Positions 53,525 through 63,879 of a DNA stretch of 64,000 bases are shown here, in pieces (positions within the stretch are counted from its first letter, which is position 1; the number at the start of each line of letters is the position of its first letter). The notes beneath the pieces are model-generated. The model saw only the letters and a list, made by a program, of their open reading frames with translations. It had not been told where the DNA came from and searched no databases. This stretch comes from Laterigemmans sp052161645 (GTDB lineage Bacteria > Planctomycetota > Planctomycetia > Pirellulales > Pirellulaceae). The DNA lies in the NCBI GenBank assembly GCA_052161645.1, contig CP197414.1; one strand, 5' to 3'. Both the position numbers and the translations under genes were made by a program.

Positions 53525-54650
53525 CTGCCGCTAACTCTCCGAACTATGAACCTTCTCGACGCCGTTAACTTGGAATGATCCTAGCAAACCAGCGTAGCTA
53601 GTGCATCCACGAGGGGTAGTTGAAATTAGCGAACCTGCGGACACCAGATTCTTGTGCTTTCGTCCGTAACGGCAGACCAAGCTGCACGGACAAGTTCGCT
53701 ACTCGGTGGAGCAATGCGTTTCATCGCCAGCAAATATCCCGACTCCGTTTCTGCGGCGGGTGCATCGACTCAACAGGGGAAGCAAATCTGAGCGGCAGCT
53801 GGCTCAGACGCTTGGCGTCTAACGAAGAACCGCGCGGCGACATTTTCGAGGCTCCGTTTCAAACAATGCCACACCGCCAATCGGTGCCGACCATCAGCCG
53901 CCATCCGGGGCTGGCGATTCGATACGGTTTAACTGCGGGATACCCATAAAAACCAGAGCGTAATCCTGGATGTCTTTGCTGCCGCTGAAATGATGGCCTG
54001 CAACCGAACATTGGCAATGTAGGCGGTGGAGCAGAGAATCTGCAGCACCAACCCCACTCAGCGCCAGAAAGCAAAGCGTTCGAGAAAATTAAATTATCTG
54101 GAGCGTCTGTTGATTCCCTGGTTAGTTTTTGACCCTTTTACCTGTCCAGTTCCACGATGCTACCAGGACCCCGTCATTCGCTCTTGGTAATTTTCCACGA
54201 ATGCGCATCAAAGGGTGGACTCTGTTTGCCGAAAGCCATCTCAGAGCGGGGATGGCAACTGTTCTTCCGCAGGTTGGTGACCAAGTGAAAGAGTGCGATG
54301 CGAGTTTCTTTTCGAACTAAAGGTCCTGCAACGCTTTGGCTGGATGCGAGCGATCATGAGGAGGCGATGCCGGTTGAACTTCATCAGTCGCGGCTCGTCT
54401 GCAAGAGAAATAGTCGGTGTTTTGCGGGGAATCTCAGTTATTCGGACCATCGCTTGCCCTCGCGGATTAGCCGGTTGCGCGTCGAAACTGCAACCCTTTT
54501 AGTTTCGTTTTATTCGTCGCGATCGCAGAAGTTTACATGTGCGTCGAGACCCATGACTAGTTGGAATATTACTGCACGCCATGACAGACAAAAAATACCG
54601 AAGTGATGGGTTTTGGCGTCCTCTAGAGACAGTGAGGTGCGTTCGGCAGG
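53525..54650. other. Gene-free stretch with a degenerate palindrome
   Basis: No supported gene. CGAGAAAATTAAATTATCTGG at 54081-54101 is a decayed member of the AATTAATT palindrome family, followed by GTCTGTTGATTCCC as at 45994. Confidence 0.45.
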
Positions 54651-55040
54651 TTAGCCGTCAAGTTCGCTGATCGCTTGTTTGACCTGGTTGTTCAGCTGCT
54701 TTTTTGTCCGGCGACGCCTCCGACGCAGCCTAACTCTGGGGCGATTGGTTTTGGTCTTTCGCGCGCCAGCTTCATCAATCGATCCGTGATCCGATAAGTC
54801 AGCCGATGTGGGTTCGCGATTGGCCTGAAGATCGCGTTTTCTCGTATGGCGTTCTCGGGTACGCGAGTACTCCGTGCATAAAGTCAGGTAGCGCTCGTGG
54901 GCGGGTTGGTCTGCGTACATGGCCGAGCGCAGCTGGAGCAGCTTCCAGAGCCCGTTTTCAAGCCACTTGTTCTGATACTCGCAAAGGCTTCTGTGGTGAG
55001 GGTACTGCTCTGGGACCTGCCGCCAACCACAGTTGCTCAA
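54651..55040 (-). CDS. Hypothetical basic protein, possibly the second half of the upstream ORF
   Basis: 129 codons from a TTG. Contains YQNKWLENGLWKLLQLRSAM and an extremely basic tail (RPRVRLRRRRRRTKKQL). No family recognised. It is in the same frame as the 80-aa ORF upstream, separated from it only by TAA AAA CAC, so either a single gene carries an in-frame stop or two short proteins are made. Confidence 0.45.
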   Translation of the reverse strand: MSNCGWRQVPEQYPHHRSLCEYQNKWLENGLWKLLQLRSAMYADQPAHERYLTLCTEYSRTRERHTRKRDLQANREPTSADLSDHGSIDEAGARKTKTNRPRVRLRRRRRRTKKQLNNQVKQAISELDG

Positions 55041-55046
55041 GTGTTT

Positions 55047-55289
55047 TTAGAGGATGCCAGCCAGGATTGACTGAGGAGAGTACTTGAATGGCCGGCCACG
55101 TTTGTCGACTGGGAAGGAGTGCGTGAAGACCTGCGAGATGTACATCCAGTAGTCGGGCAGTAGCTCAAGGCGACGCTGCCGAGTGTAATCTTCTTCGTAC
55201 CAGCGAACGCCAACTTGGCCGAGATGGTCGCCGAGGAGGGCTTGTGTAGCTTCAGGGAGGTCGGTGATGGTTTCTGCGCGGGTGTTCAT
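55047..55289 (-). CDS. Hypothetical protein upstream of the basic ORF
   Basis: 80 aa from ATG 55289: MNTRAETITDLPEATQALLG, then GVRWYEEDYTRQRRLELLPD and SFPVDKRGRPFKYSPQSILA. Codon-wise it looks like real coding sequence, but no family is recognised. Ends at the TAA that separates it from the next in-frame ORF. Confidence 0.5.
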   Translation of the reverse strand: MNTRAETITDLPEATQALLGDHLGQVGVRWYEEDYTRQRRLELLPDYWMYISQVFTHSFPVDKRGRPFKYSPQSILAGIL

Positions 55290-55337
55290 AACCAGTGACT
55301 TTAGAAATGGGCAGGAGTCCGAACCGATTGTGCGCAA

Positions 55338-58300
55338 TTATTATCGATGACGACGGATTTGCGGCTAAAACGGCGAACGCTGAGATGGACGTGGTATTCG
55401 TGCAAAACTGCTGGCACCGTGGCTGGATTGACCTGGCTGGTTTGGTTCGTTTTTTTTGTGCGCTGCAGGTCGTTTTGTGTGCTGCAGGTCGTGATGAGTG
55501 ATGACGGCCGCAGCTTACGAAGTACCTGGTCCAGAGATTGATGAGTATCAGAACCGCCCATTGATCCGCAGCGGACCGGATCAGCACGCAGAGCAGTGAG
55601 TGTGGAGTTCGTTGATGTCATTTCGGGCGGCAGTCCTGGTTGACGTTTTCTCGCAAGTTGATGCCAGATCAAGGACGCACGGTTTGTCCACGGCCATGGA
55701 CTTCTGGTGTTGGAATGTTTGTGGCGATCAAATTGGCTTCAGCTAGGCAGAGAGTGGGCCGGGCGGGGATCGGTGGCATTACCTGGTTCCGCTGTGGCTT
55801 GATTTTGTGCTTGCTGGACATGGTTCACCGGATGCTTGCAGCCGAGTGCTGCTGAATCGTTGAGCGAGCTTGTGAGGGCTCGTGCGACGCATCGGGGCCA
55901 TGCTGCAGGAATTGAGAGCCATCTGCCCTGCGTGAGCTGCTGAGCCGAATGCGCTGCACTGATACGTGAGGCGCTGCGTCGGCGGCATCAACAGGCCCTG
56001 CGGTGATAAAGAGAGCTCGGTGCAGATGCTTAGGCGGAATTGTCGTTACGGAGCTAACTCCCGAATGCCGCTTCGGAAACGTCCTAGTGGTAGTGCCTTT
56101 AATGGTGGGCCACTGTGATTGTTGTTGATCGCGACTGATCGCCAGCTGATGGAAAACCGCGAAGCCTGGACAGAGGCAGTGCTGCAGTGGAATGGCCGGC
56201 GAGCTTGCAGCCGACGTGGCTGCAGTTGGGTGTGGGGTTGGCTGCTTCTAGTGCGCGTTGTGGTCTAAAGCTCACAGAGGGCTGTCGCTGGGAAGCGAAA
56301 GCTACTGGCGATTTCGGATGTTTACCCGCTCTTGTGTGCCCGCTGTGCTTTTGCTTTGAGCCACGATTATCAGCTCGGTGTTGCTGTTGTCGACATGGAG
56401 ATAATTTAATTATCTCGAATGACGCCGTTGATTGATGCCCGTGATGACGAGGCGAGTTCAGCGCAGGAGTCCTGGATCGATGGCGGCGTTATGTGATGAA
56501 TGGAGCGTTACGGGCGCATCGGGTTGAGTCGGCCATGACTGTGAACTCGCAGGGGCTCCATAGCTCGCGCGTCTGGGCCGAAGCGACAGAGGGGCCATTT
56601 AAGCGTGTTGGTGCGAAGGAGCGGCTACATGGGGCGTGCAGTCAGAGGGATGCACGGAATCACATTAGCGGAACGGAATGGAAGGCTGGAAAAAGTTGGG
56701 GAGGGATGTTTGGGGACAATTAATTGTCTCGAGGGATTGGTCGCCACTCGCAATCGCGTCCGGGCATAGATGAAAGGAATTTCTTCTTCGTTAACACGTG
56801 CAGCGCAAACAGACTTACGGTCAATCGCATGCAGCACAAGCTTGCTGGCACCTTCGCCATCTGTACGTCACGCTCTCAGTGCGATTGCTGGTGTGGGAAT
56901 GGATTGGCGCAAGTGTGGTGTGGAGGTGGAGGTAACTTGCTGAAGCATTTATGAAGCCGCCAGTGGGTGATGGGCGGTGGCTACTTGCCGCGTGTAGGTG
57001 TCGTCCAGCGCATGGCCAAAGGCTCGATCAGCACTTTTCACCCGCGCAGGATGGCTGCGAGCCGTTTGGCGACGATCGATAGGCTGGCAGGCGACTATTT
57101 ACTTGGTGATTGCCAGGATTACAGATAACAGGAACGTGACTGATCCAGGCCTGCTTCAAGCCAGATATCTATTTCTGTCTTGTGGAACTGGTTAGTGGAG
57201 CCAATTAGCAATCGCATTCAGCGACTTCTACTTCGGACGGCAAGTTCATCTTGGAAGCAGCTCTTCCAGTTCTGGCGGCATCAACAAGATTACGGAAGGC
57301 AGAGGTTCCGCTTTCGCTGTGTTGCTAGTTGACTGATTCTTGAATTGGTTCCAGAGGGTCTAAGTTGTGTTTTCGCGTTGAACTGCTTGAACAGTACTTT
57401 TGCCTCGAGCTCCTGAGAGGCCGTCTAAAGAGCGCGGATGGGTGGGTGCCGCCCCGAGAGTCGGTTTGTGTCCGTCACGTGCTGGAGGCGATGCGTGGGA
57501 TTTGCTGTTTAAGGGATTGATTGGGTGAGACGCCTGGCGGTTTTAGCGGTCTGCTATCGAACGGGAGGATGAAGCGATCGAAAAAGCGATAGGGAGAAGC
57601 GATTGATTCAGCGCTAGGGAAATAAGGAATTGGGTGTGGAAGGTATTCAGGAATTGGGGGCGGTTCTCAAGGTGTTTGGGAATCGATTTTCATGACTTGC
57701 GGGTTGGAGACAATTAATTGTCTCGTGATGAGCAGCGAGTTGCTGGGTTGTTCAGTGGTCCTTAGCTGGTTTGAGAGCTGCCGAGTCAAAGCAGGCTGAG
57801 GTGTTGGTGCCGCGACGTGGTCAGCAACTTTGATTGTCGATGAATTCGCATGGCCTGGTGCCGCGCTGGAATCTCACCAGTATGTCTTGTTGGCGCACTG
57901 GCATCCACACAAGGGTAGCTTGGTGGCGCGCTAGTGGTGTGAGAACTCTTTGGAGATAATTTAATTATCTCGAAGCGATGTCACCTGTGGCTGTTTTGAT
58001 TCATGATTGCAAAGAGGTTCGACATCAGTTGCGTTTGCAGGAGCCTCGGAAGGAATGAGCTAGGCGAGACAGATGATGGGGATGGCTCCAGAGGGCGTGG
58101 TTGATGTTTCTGGATTTAGAAAGCACATTGCCGCGAGCTCCCGAGAGGCTCTGTAACGAACGCAAATGGTCCCGGACGACATGGGAGTCGCCTAGGGGTC
58201 TAATCGTGCGAGAGAGGCGACGCTGGGCGTGCTGTTAGTTATCTGAGGTTTGGTGTGTCGTGGTGGATTGGTGTGGGGATAATTAATTGTCTCGAAGCGG

Positions 58301-58651
58301 TGGATTGCCGGCGGCGTCACGCGTCCGGGCATAACGAGGATGAAGTTCACTACTTGCACATAGATCAGCACATGGAGGATCAACATGAGCTGGATACACA
58401 ACACACGCTGGATGTAGGAACGCCAATCGGTAAACACGCACGCAGTGCGAACACATTGGTTGGCGTGGTTGTTCGTAGCGTGGGTGTGAATGGGGAGAGC
58501 GTTGTTGTGGATGTGGTTGCGAGAGCGTTCGTGTGCGCTGAAGAGTGAAGGGCGATAAAGCGGTAGAGCGCTAGGGATAATTACCCCCATTTAGCGAACA
58601 TTCAATGTTTGTAGTCTTCGGTCGTGCAGAATTTCTAGAAATCTGAGACGA
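55338..58651. other. 3.3-kb gene-poor region with palindrome series
   Basis: No convincing gene on either strand over 3.3 kb. To the eye the plus strand is G- and T-rich, unlike the rest of the window. Five palindromes of the AATTAATT family punctuate it, with a sixth at the end of the rep gene. Part of the flanks is also repeated (GCGTCCGGGCATA at 56751 and 58320). Confidence 0.6.
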
Positions 58652-58679
58652 GCTTCGAGACAATTAATTGTCTCGAAGC
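56398..58679. repeat. Dispersed AATTAATT palindromes (six copies)
   Basis: Copies: 56398-56416 and 57953-57971 (GAGATAATTTAATTATCTC), 56713-56731 (GGGACAATTAATTGTCTCG), 57707-57724 (GAGACAATTAATTGTCTC), 58276-58293 (GGGATAATTAATTGTCTC) and 58652-58679, where the symmetry extends to 28 bp flanked by GCTTC and GAAGC. Spacings are 315, 994, 246, 323 and 376 bp. The last overlaps the rep stop codon. Confidence 0.85.
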
Positions 58680-59731
58680 CCTGGTTGGAAGCTGTTTGTT
58701 TCCGGGTCGAAGTGGAAGCTGTCTTTGTTTGGACGTGCTTTGTTCCAGTACTTCGGAACGAATGTCTGTCCGGTTGTCTTTCTACGAATCATTCGAATTC
58801 CCGTTGGAAGTGTGAGCAGGGTGATTAGCCGTTCGAACTCCGTGAGCTGATCTGCTTTGAACGGCATGCTGGTGTAGTAGCCGAGGTTGCCGAGTCCTGC
58901 CGGCGGTTGGTTTCCGTCGATGAAGTGTTCGCCGGTGTAGATGCGAGTTCTTTTGGTGTGGAAGAAGGTGAGCCCACGTTCTTCGCACTGGCTACGGAAG
59001 CAGTAGTCGACGCGGGAGTCTTTAAGATTCCGTGGTTTATGGACGACAACGACGTGGAAGTGCGGCCGGAAATTGTGTTTTCTACCGTGCTTCCTAGCCG
59101 CACAGTGGTAGAAGTCGTCGTGTAATGGGAAGTCGTACCGCACTTGTGCATCCGTACGTCTGTCGTATTTGTTTTTGTCGTGGATATAGCGACGGATGCT
59201 ACCGATGTGAGCGCACAGCTCGATATTTTTGGCGGTTAGTGCTGGTGGGAGAGCGCTGCCGGCGTGGATCGTCATGTGGTGCACTAGGAAGGACTTGTGC
59301 TTTTCGAGTAGTGTGTGCGCAAATTTGATGTAAACCTGCCGTATCGCGTCTGACTTCGCCTGGGCACAGACTGCGCAGACGACAGGTTGTCGGCACACGT
59401 AACTTGGCTGACCGTCGGTCCAGACGGTGCAGCACCTAGCAACGCGATCGAGGCGTCGCTGTAGGTCCTCGAGCGAAGGGTACCTGCGTTTTGGAAGTTT
59501 CCTCCGCTCAGCTTGTAGCTGGGAACGGTCGTAGCTCTTGAATTCACTCGAGTGTGCTTCTTGCACCAACCTACTGTTTGCATGCAGAGCTTCGATGAGC
59601 TTTTCTGGTTTAGCTCGCCCGAGGGCTTTCCGTAATCCGTCACAAATCTCAGGTGAATTGTCGCCAAGATCGAGCGAATCTTTGAGCGATCTTTTGTTTC
59701 TTGGTTTCGAGAGGGGGCGAGTCAAACTCAT
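58664..59731 (-). CDS. rep: Rolling-circle replication initiator (HUH Rep)
   Basis: 355 aa from ATG 59731 (GGAGAT upstream; an ATG 10 codons earlier is less likely). Cysteine cluster CCTVW...CRQPVVCAVCAQ at about 100-125, HUH motif FRPHFHVVVVHKP (His224, His226) and candidate nucleophile tyrosines in LGNLGYYTSMPFK (about 284). This order fits Rep_1-type plasmid and phage initiators that nick DNA and form a 5' phosphotyrosine link. The stop codon lies inside a 28-bp perfect palindrome, a plausible target for its own protein. Part of the mobile element with the genes to 63.6 kb. Confidence 0.8.
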   Translation of the reverse strand: MSLTRPLSKPRNKRSLKDSLDLGDNSPEICDGLRKALGRAKPEKLIEALHANSRLVQEAHSSEFKSYDRSQLQAERRKLPKRRYPSLEDLQRRLDRVARCCTVWTDGQPSYVCRQPVVCAVCAQAKSDAIRQVYIKFAHTLLEKHKSFLVHHMTIHAGSALPPALTAKNIELCAHIGSIRRYIHDKNKYDRRTDAQVRYDFPLHDDFYHCAARKHGRKHNFRPHFHVVVVHKPRNLKDSRVDYCFRSQCEERGLTFFHTKRTRIYTGEHFIDGNQPPAGLGNLGYYTSMPFKADQLTEFERLITLLTLPTGIRMIRRKTTGQTFVPKYWNKARPNKDSFHFDPETNSFQPGLRDN

Positions 59732-60514
59732 CTTGATATCTCCATCGGGTTGGTAATACATGAGAAGTCATGTTAGTGAATACCGATAGATGAGAAGAAT
59801 TCAATATGAGTGTGACTCTGGACTGGTTTCGGGATAGCGCTAAGGGCCAGGCAATTCATTGCAAGCCATGCTGGGAGTAATTTGGCGCGATTGGCCTGCG
59901 CTGAGTTGGTAAACGCTCGACTCACGTCTGCATGTTCCATCTTGTTGGCGTTTTGGAAGAGAAGCCGATCGCTCTACCTCGCGTGCCTTGCCATCGTGCG
60001 GACGCATAGGTGCGCAAACACGTGGATTTTGCACTGAGTCGCTGGCGATGCGACTGGAGCGGAGTGGCTGTGTGCGCAGGGCACCTTTATGGGAATTGCG
60101 ATTTGTGACCGACCGCTTGGCGCCTCTGCGCGTGCGTCAGTGATCTGCTTTGATCACAAGGATCGTGTCCAACGGGGAAAGGTGACGTTGCGGCGCGGCG
60201 GCCTGTCGGTTGTCGCAAGCGATAGCTCCAAGCACCGAGCATTTCAGGCTGATGCCGATTTAGCGGCTCACCGCCTGCCGGCTTGGACAGTTGGTGAACG
60301 GCCTATCGCGGAGACCTCAAGGCCTCCCCTCAGCTCATGGCGTGCTTGCTACTTGGATACGGCAGTGAAAAGAGAGCCAGCACGTTCTGTCGCATTGCGA
60401 GTCGCGTTTTGCGATGCCCGTCGATGGCCGCGTACATTTTTGGTCATCTTCTCATTCAGTGTTAACCTCAGGCTTGGGTAGTCCTAAGCTTGCAAACCAA
60501 TGGAGATTTCCTAC
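59732..60514. other. Gap upstream of rep, no supported gene
   Basis: A 130-codon plus-strand frame at 60089-60481 (MGIAICDRPLGASARASVIC) lacks a ribosome site and any motif. Promoters for rep (minus) and the DUF1580 gene (plus) probably lie here. Confidence 0.4.
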
Positions 60515-60838
60515 ATGGCCATTAATCCTAAGACAGAGACAGTTTTTAAGCTTACAGAAGCTCCCGCGTTCATGGAGTCCAGCACTGGCCGCCGCTTCGC
60601 GGTCTCGACTTTCTACCGCTGGTCGAAGTACGGGGTTCGGGGAGTGCGGCTCGAAACTTGCTTTCTTGGAGGCGCAAGATACACGAGTGACGAGGCACTC
60701 TCGCGGTTCTTCAATGCTGTCACAGAGCAGATGGATGGAACAAGCGAACCTGCGCTGAACCCAACAACTGAGGCCTCGCGAAGTTCGCAAACGAGCTTTT
60801 GCGGGATTGAAAAGGAGCTTACATGTGAAGGTCGCTAA
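60515..60838 (+). CDS. DUF1580-family protein
   Basis: 107 aa from ATG 60515 (GGAGATTT upstream). The pattern LTEAPAFMESSTGRRFAVST, FYRWSKYGVRGVRLETCFLG and RYTSDEALSRFF matches DUF1580, a planctomycete-specific small family with an AlpA/MerR-like winged helix arrangement. Usually found in integrative elements near excisionase and integrase genes, as here; a DNA-binding role is likely but unproven. Confidence 0.75.
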   Translation: MAINPKTETVFKLTEAPAFMESSTGRRFAVSTFYRWSKYGVRGVRLETCFLGGARYTSDEALSRFFNAVTEQMDGTSEPALNPTTEASRSSQTSFCGIEKELTCEGR

Positions 60839-61058
60839 GCCGCTCGGCGTCCTGGTTCAGCAGCATGAAGAACCACTTCGTTGCAACAAATCAAGTGATC
60901 CCACGTGATAGCTGAGTGGCTGACTTTTCTAGCCATAGCCAGAAAGCGACGAGGTTATGCAGCCAGTTCATCTCGGCAGGTCGGTAATGAGACGCCCAGT
61001 ATCTACAATTGCCTTGCCTATAAATAAGTTCCATTCACTTGCAGCAATCGTGCATTTT
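60839..61058. other. Short intergenic gap
   Basis: A 27-codon GTG frame at 60824 (VKVAKPLGVLVQQHEEPLRC) follows the DUF1580 gene closely and could be translated, but nothing supports it further. Confidence 0.3.
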
Positions 61059-61304
61059 CTACTCGTTTTGTGCTCTTGTTCGGCGGGATTGGCTCGGTCG
61101 CATCTCGCGCTGGTAGTACTTAACCACCGCGTCCCCGGCACAGTGCAGCACTGACTTTCGAAGAAATTCAGCGATGGTCATTTCGCACTCAGCGGCCGCC
61201 ATTCGCACTTGCTTATGTTCCGCCGGGCTGAGCCGCAGTTTCAGTGTGACTTCCTTGTCATTGCCCGATTTGTCAGCCGGCTCTTCCGCCGATTTTTTTG
61301 CCAT
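61059..61304 (-). CDS. Ribbon-helix-helix / mobilisation-like small protein
   Basis: 81 aa. After a charged N-terminus, VTLKLRLSPAEHKQVRMAAA and CEMTIAEFLRKSVLH give a strand-helix-helix pattern of RHH proteins such as DUF1778 antitoxins or MobC-type relaxosome accessories. Divergent from the excisionase-integrase pair. Could regulate or assist transfer of the element. Confidence 0.65.
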   Translation of the reverse strand: MAKKSAEEPADKSGNDKEVTLKLRLSPAEHKQVRMAAAECEMTIAEFLRKSVLHCAGDAVVKYYQREMRPSQSRRTRAQNE

Positions 61305-61495
61305 GACTGGCCTCTGTTGCTTCTTGGGGGATCATTAAAAACCTAGCCTAAATGACCGCATGGCACTTGCGGTCCACTTGGACCTAGGGTACTATCTGGG
61401 ACAGGCCTCGTCAACGCCAGGATGGTGTCGTCCCAAGTTCCATGATGAACTCGCTGCGAGCGGGCCAAAGTACCAACTTATGGAGGGCTTCCGAG
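61305..61495. other. Divergent intergenic region
   Basis: Short control region between the RHH-like and AlpA-like genes; no clear operator repeat seen. Confidence 0.3.
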
Positions 61496-61726
61496 ATGGC
61501 TGATCCTGAGACTCAACTCGCTTCCGCTCGTCTCATGACGGTTGACGACGTGGCTTCGATGTTGGCAATTTCCACTCGCCATGTCTATCGGTTGGCAGAT
61601 TCTGGTCGCATGCCCAGGCCTGTCAAACTCGGCGGAGCGAACCGTTGGAATCGTGACACTCTCGAGACCTGGATCAATGATGGATGTCCAGAGGTCCGCC
61701 CTGCGAAGCGGACGCGTCGACAATAG
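61496..61726 (+). CDS. AlpA/excisionase-type helix-turn-helix protein
   Basis: 76 aa from ATG 61496 with GGAGGGC 9 nt upstream. LMTVDDVASMLAISTRHVYR, DSGRMPRPVKLGGANRW and RDTLETWI are the MerR-like winged-helix signature of AlpA/Xis proteins, which bend DNA for excision or activate the integrase gene. It precedes the integrase by 190 bp in the same direction. Confidence 0.88.
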   Translation: MADPETQLASARLMTVDDVASMLAISTRHVYRLADSGRMPRPVKLGGANRWNRDTLETWINDGCPEVRPAKRTRRQ

Positions 61727-61916
61727 TATCTGTTATGGCGTGGCGGCCCACCTAAGTTAGCGACATTTAACTCGCCGTTCCTCTATGAACATACCTAAGT
61801 GTCTAACGGTCCTATCCGCTCACTTCGTGGTTTTGGGCAGTTGATCGACTAACCCGCCACCGCATCGCTCAACATGACAAAGTAGGGCAAGGCGACATAC
61901 TAAAGACTGCTTTGGC

Positions 61917-63596
61917 GTGGGCAGCGAAAACAATCGCGTTATTCGGTTTCGAAAGCAAGTGAGGGATTTGATGGCATCAGTCAAACGCAAAATGGTAACG
62001 CGACCTTTGCCCGAGTCGGCAACACTTCAAACGCGAACACGCAAAGCGACCGCGAAAGAACTAAGGCGTAATCCGTCGCAAACGAGAGTAACTGAGCAGA
62101 TTGCCACCTGGTCGGATCGCTGGGGCAAGAAGCGTTCTGCGGTAGTTGTCACAAGTGCCGTGGATGGAGCTTTGCGGATCCGGGTTCAATCAGCGACCTA
62201 TACAGCCGTGTTTCGCGATGCTGATGGAATCGTTCAAGAGGTTTCGACCGGGTGCCGGGACGTGGAGTCAGCACGCTCGAAGCTAGCGGAACTGACGCGG
62301 ACCGTCGAGCGAATTAAGAGCGGAGCTTTAAGCCGAAACGACGCTGAGGTTGGCAAATTTAAAGACATTCCGTTATCCCAGCACATCACGGACTACATCG
62401 ACGAACTGCGCGCTCGTAAAGTGAACGCGGATCGGATCAAAACAAGCGAGACCTATTTAACTGGGGACGCGACTGCCTGCGGCTTCAAGTATTTGCGAGA
62501 CCTATCGGCGGATTCCTTGCGGCGATATCTGCGCTCGCAAGCTGAGATGTCAGCGGCGACTTACAATTGGCACGCTGGATTGTGGGTTGCTTTCGGTTGG
62601 TGGCTTACCGGTCGACGAATTGAGGGGAAGCGGCAATCACAAACGGGCGAGCGGCGGCTACTCTCGAATCCATTCGAGGGTTTCGGCAAGGTGGACGAGA
62701 GTGCCGATCGTCGCCGAGTGGCCCGCCCACTGACAATCGACGAGATGCGTCGCCTGCTGGATGTTGCCCGCAGTCGCCCGCTGAATGATGCGCTGACGGT
62801 TCGGCGCGGCAAGAATAAAGGGAAATTGCTCGCCAAGCTGTCAGACGAACGACGCGAGGAGCTCGAGCTTTTGGGGCGAGAACGGGCGATGATCTACAAA
62901 ACGGCAATTTTGACCGGGTTGCGACTAAACGAGCTGCGAACGCTTCACGTTGGTGACTTATCGTTTGGAGACGTCCCGTTTTTGGTGCTGCGAGTTTCGA
63001 ACGAGAAGAGTCGCAAAGGGTCCACCGTTCCGTTGCGGTCTGATTTGGCCGCAGAACTGCAGGAATGGACCGCCGGCAACGAAAGCGACGCGGTGGTTTT
63101 TAATGTTCCTTCGGGGCTGCTACGGATCTTGAACCGAGACTTGGTCGCAGCGGAGATTCCGAAAGTCGACGAACAGGGAAGGCGAGTGCACATTCACGCT
63201 TTGCGGCACTCGACCGGCACCCACCTGTCCGCCGCCAACGTCTCGCCGAGGACCGCTCAAGCAGTGATGCGGCACAGCGATATTTCGCTGACGATGAACG
63301 TCTACACCGACGAGCGATTGCTGGACGCAGCAGGGGCGGTGGAATTGCTACCTGATTTGGGATCGGCGACCGGGGAAAGGGAGTCGCCGCGAACGGTTGC
63401 CTCAGATGTTGCCTCAGGATCTGACAATTTGGGTCAAGATGAGTCAAATCTAGGCAATATGCTGAAACCTTGGCGATTATTCGACGACGAAGAAAATCCC
63501 GCAAAACGCAGTGTTTTACGGGATTTTTTAGAGTCGGGGCGACAAGATTCGATTAGAACTTTTTTGCTCCGCGCTTTCGGACCTGCAAACATCTGA
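61917..63596 (+). CDS. int: Phage-type tyrosine integrase of the mobile element
   Basis: 559 aa from GTG 61917; an ATG at 61971 with GAGGGA upstream is an alternative start. Core-binding domain about 160-240, catalytic domain from about 270: Arg in TGLRLNELRTL, Lys in NEKSRKGS, HALRHSTGTHL (His and Arg), MRHSDISLT (His) and the nucleophile Tyr in VYTDERLLDA. The length and a charged N-terminal extension of about 140 residues match planctomycete element integrases. A hairpin with T-tract lies inside the last 35 codons. Confidence 0.9.
   Translation: MGSENNRVIRFRKQVRDLMASVKRKMVTRPLPESATLQTRTRKATAKELRRNPSQTRVTEQIATWSDRWGKKRSAVVVTSAVDGALRIRVQSATYTAVFRDADGIVQEVSTGCRDVESARSKLAELTRTVERIKSGALSRNDAEVGKFKDIPLSQHITDYIDELRARKVNADRIKTSETYLTGDATACGFKYLRDLSADSLRRYLRSQAEMSAATYNWHAGLWVAFGWWLTGRRIEGKRQSQTGERRLLSNPFEGFGKVDESADRRRVARPLTIDEMRRLLDVARSRPLNDALTVRRGKNKGKLLAKLSDERREELELLGRERAMIYKTAILTGLRLNELRTLHVGDLSFGDVPFLVLRVSNEKSRKGSTVPLRSDLAAELQEWTAGNESDAVVFNVPSGLLRILNRDLVAAEIPKVDEQGRRVHIHALRHSTGTHLSAANVSPRTAQAVMRHSDISLTMNVYTDERLLDAAGAVELLPDLGSATGERESPRTVASDVASGSDNLGQDESNLGNMLKPWRLFDDEENPAKRSVLRDFLESGRQDSIRTFLLRAFGPANI
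63494..63529 (+). terminator. Hairpin with T-tract inside the integrase 3' end
   Basis: AAATCCCGCAAAACGC and GTGTTTTACGGGATTT pair with two mismatches, followed by TTTT. It is positioned 65 bp before the integrase stop codon, so it may be a terminator captured at the element end or part of an attachment site. Confidence 0.6.
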
Positions 63597-63879
63597 TCCC
63601 CTGTGTTTTGCGGGGCTAAAAGCCCTGATCGGCCAAACCCGTAAACAGCTGGAATGACGCGAATCTGCCTTGGGCAACCAGTGGCAAAGCGCTTTCTCAA
63701 ACAGCTTTCTTTGCTGCCTGCTGCTCAGGATTTGATTAGCGGCTATCTCGTTGGCACGATCGCGCAAAGACGCTTTTAGAAGGCCTTTCTGCTGATCGCC
63801 TTTCTGTGTTTCTGGCTGCCCGTACGCAAAGGCGTTTCGGCGTGGCCTTGCAAAGCGTTTCAGATGGAGACCCAAACCA

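Noticed and set aside
60089..60481. 130-codon plus-strand frame before the DUF1580 gene
   Set aside because: No family features or ribosome site; codon use is irregular.
63640..63860. Recurring AAAGCG(Y)TTTC strings as iterons
   Set aside because: Irregular spacing and weak similarity; no replication gene next to them.
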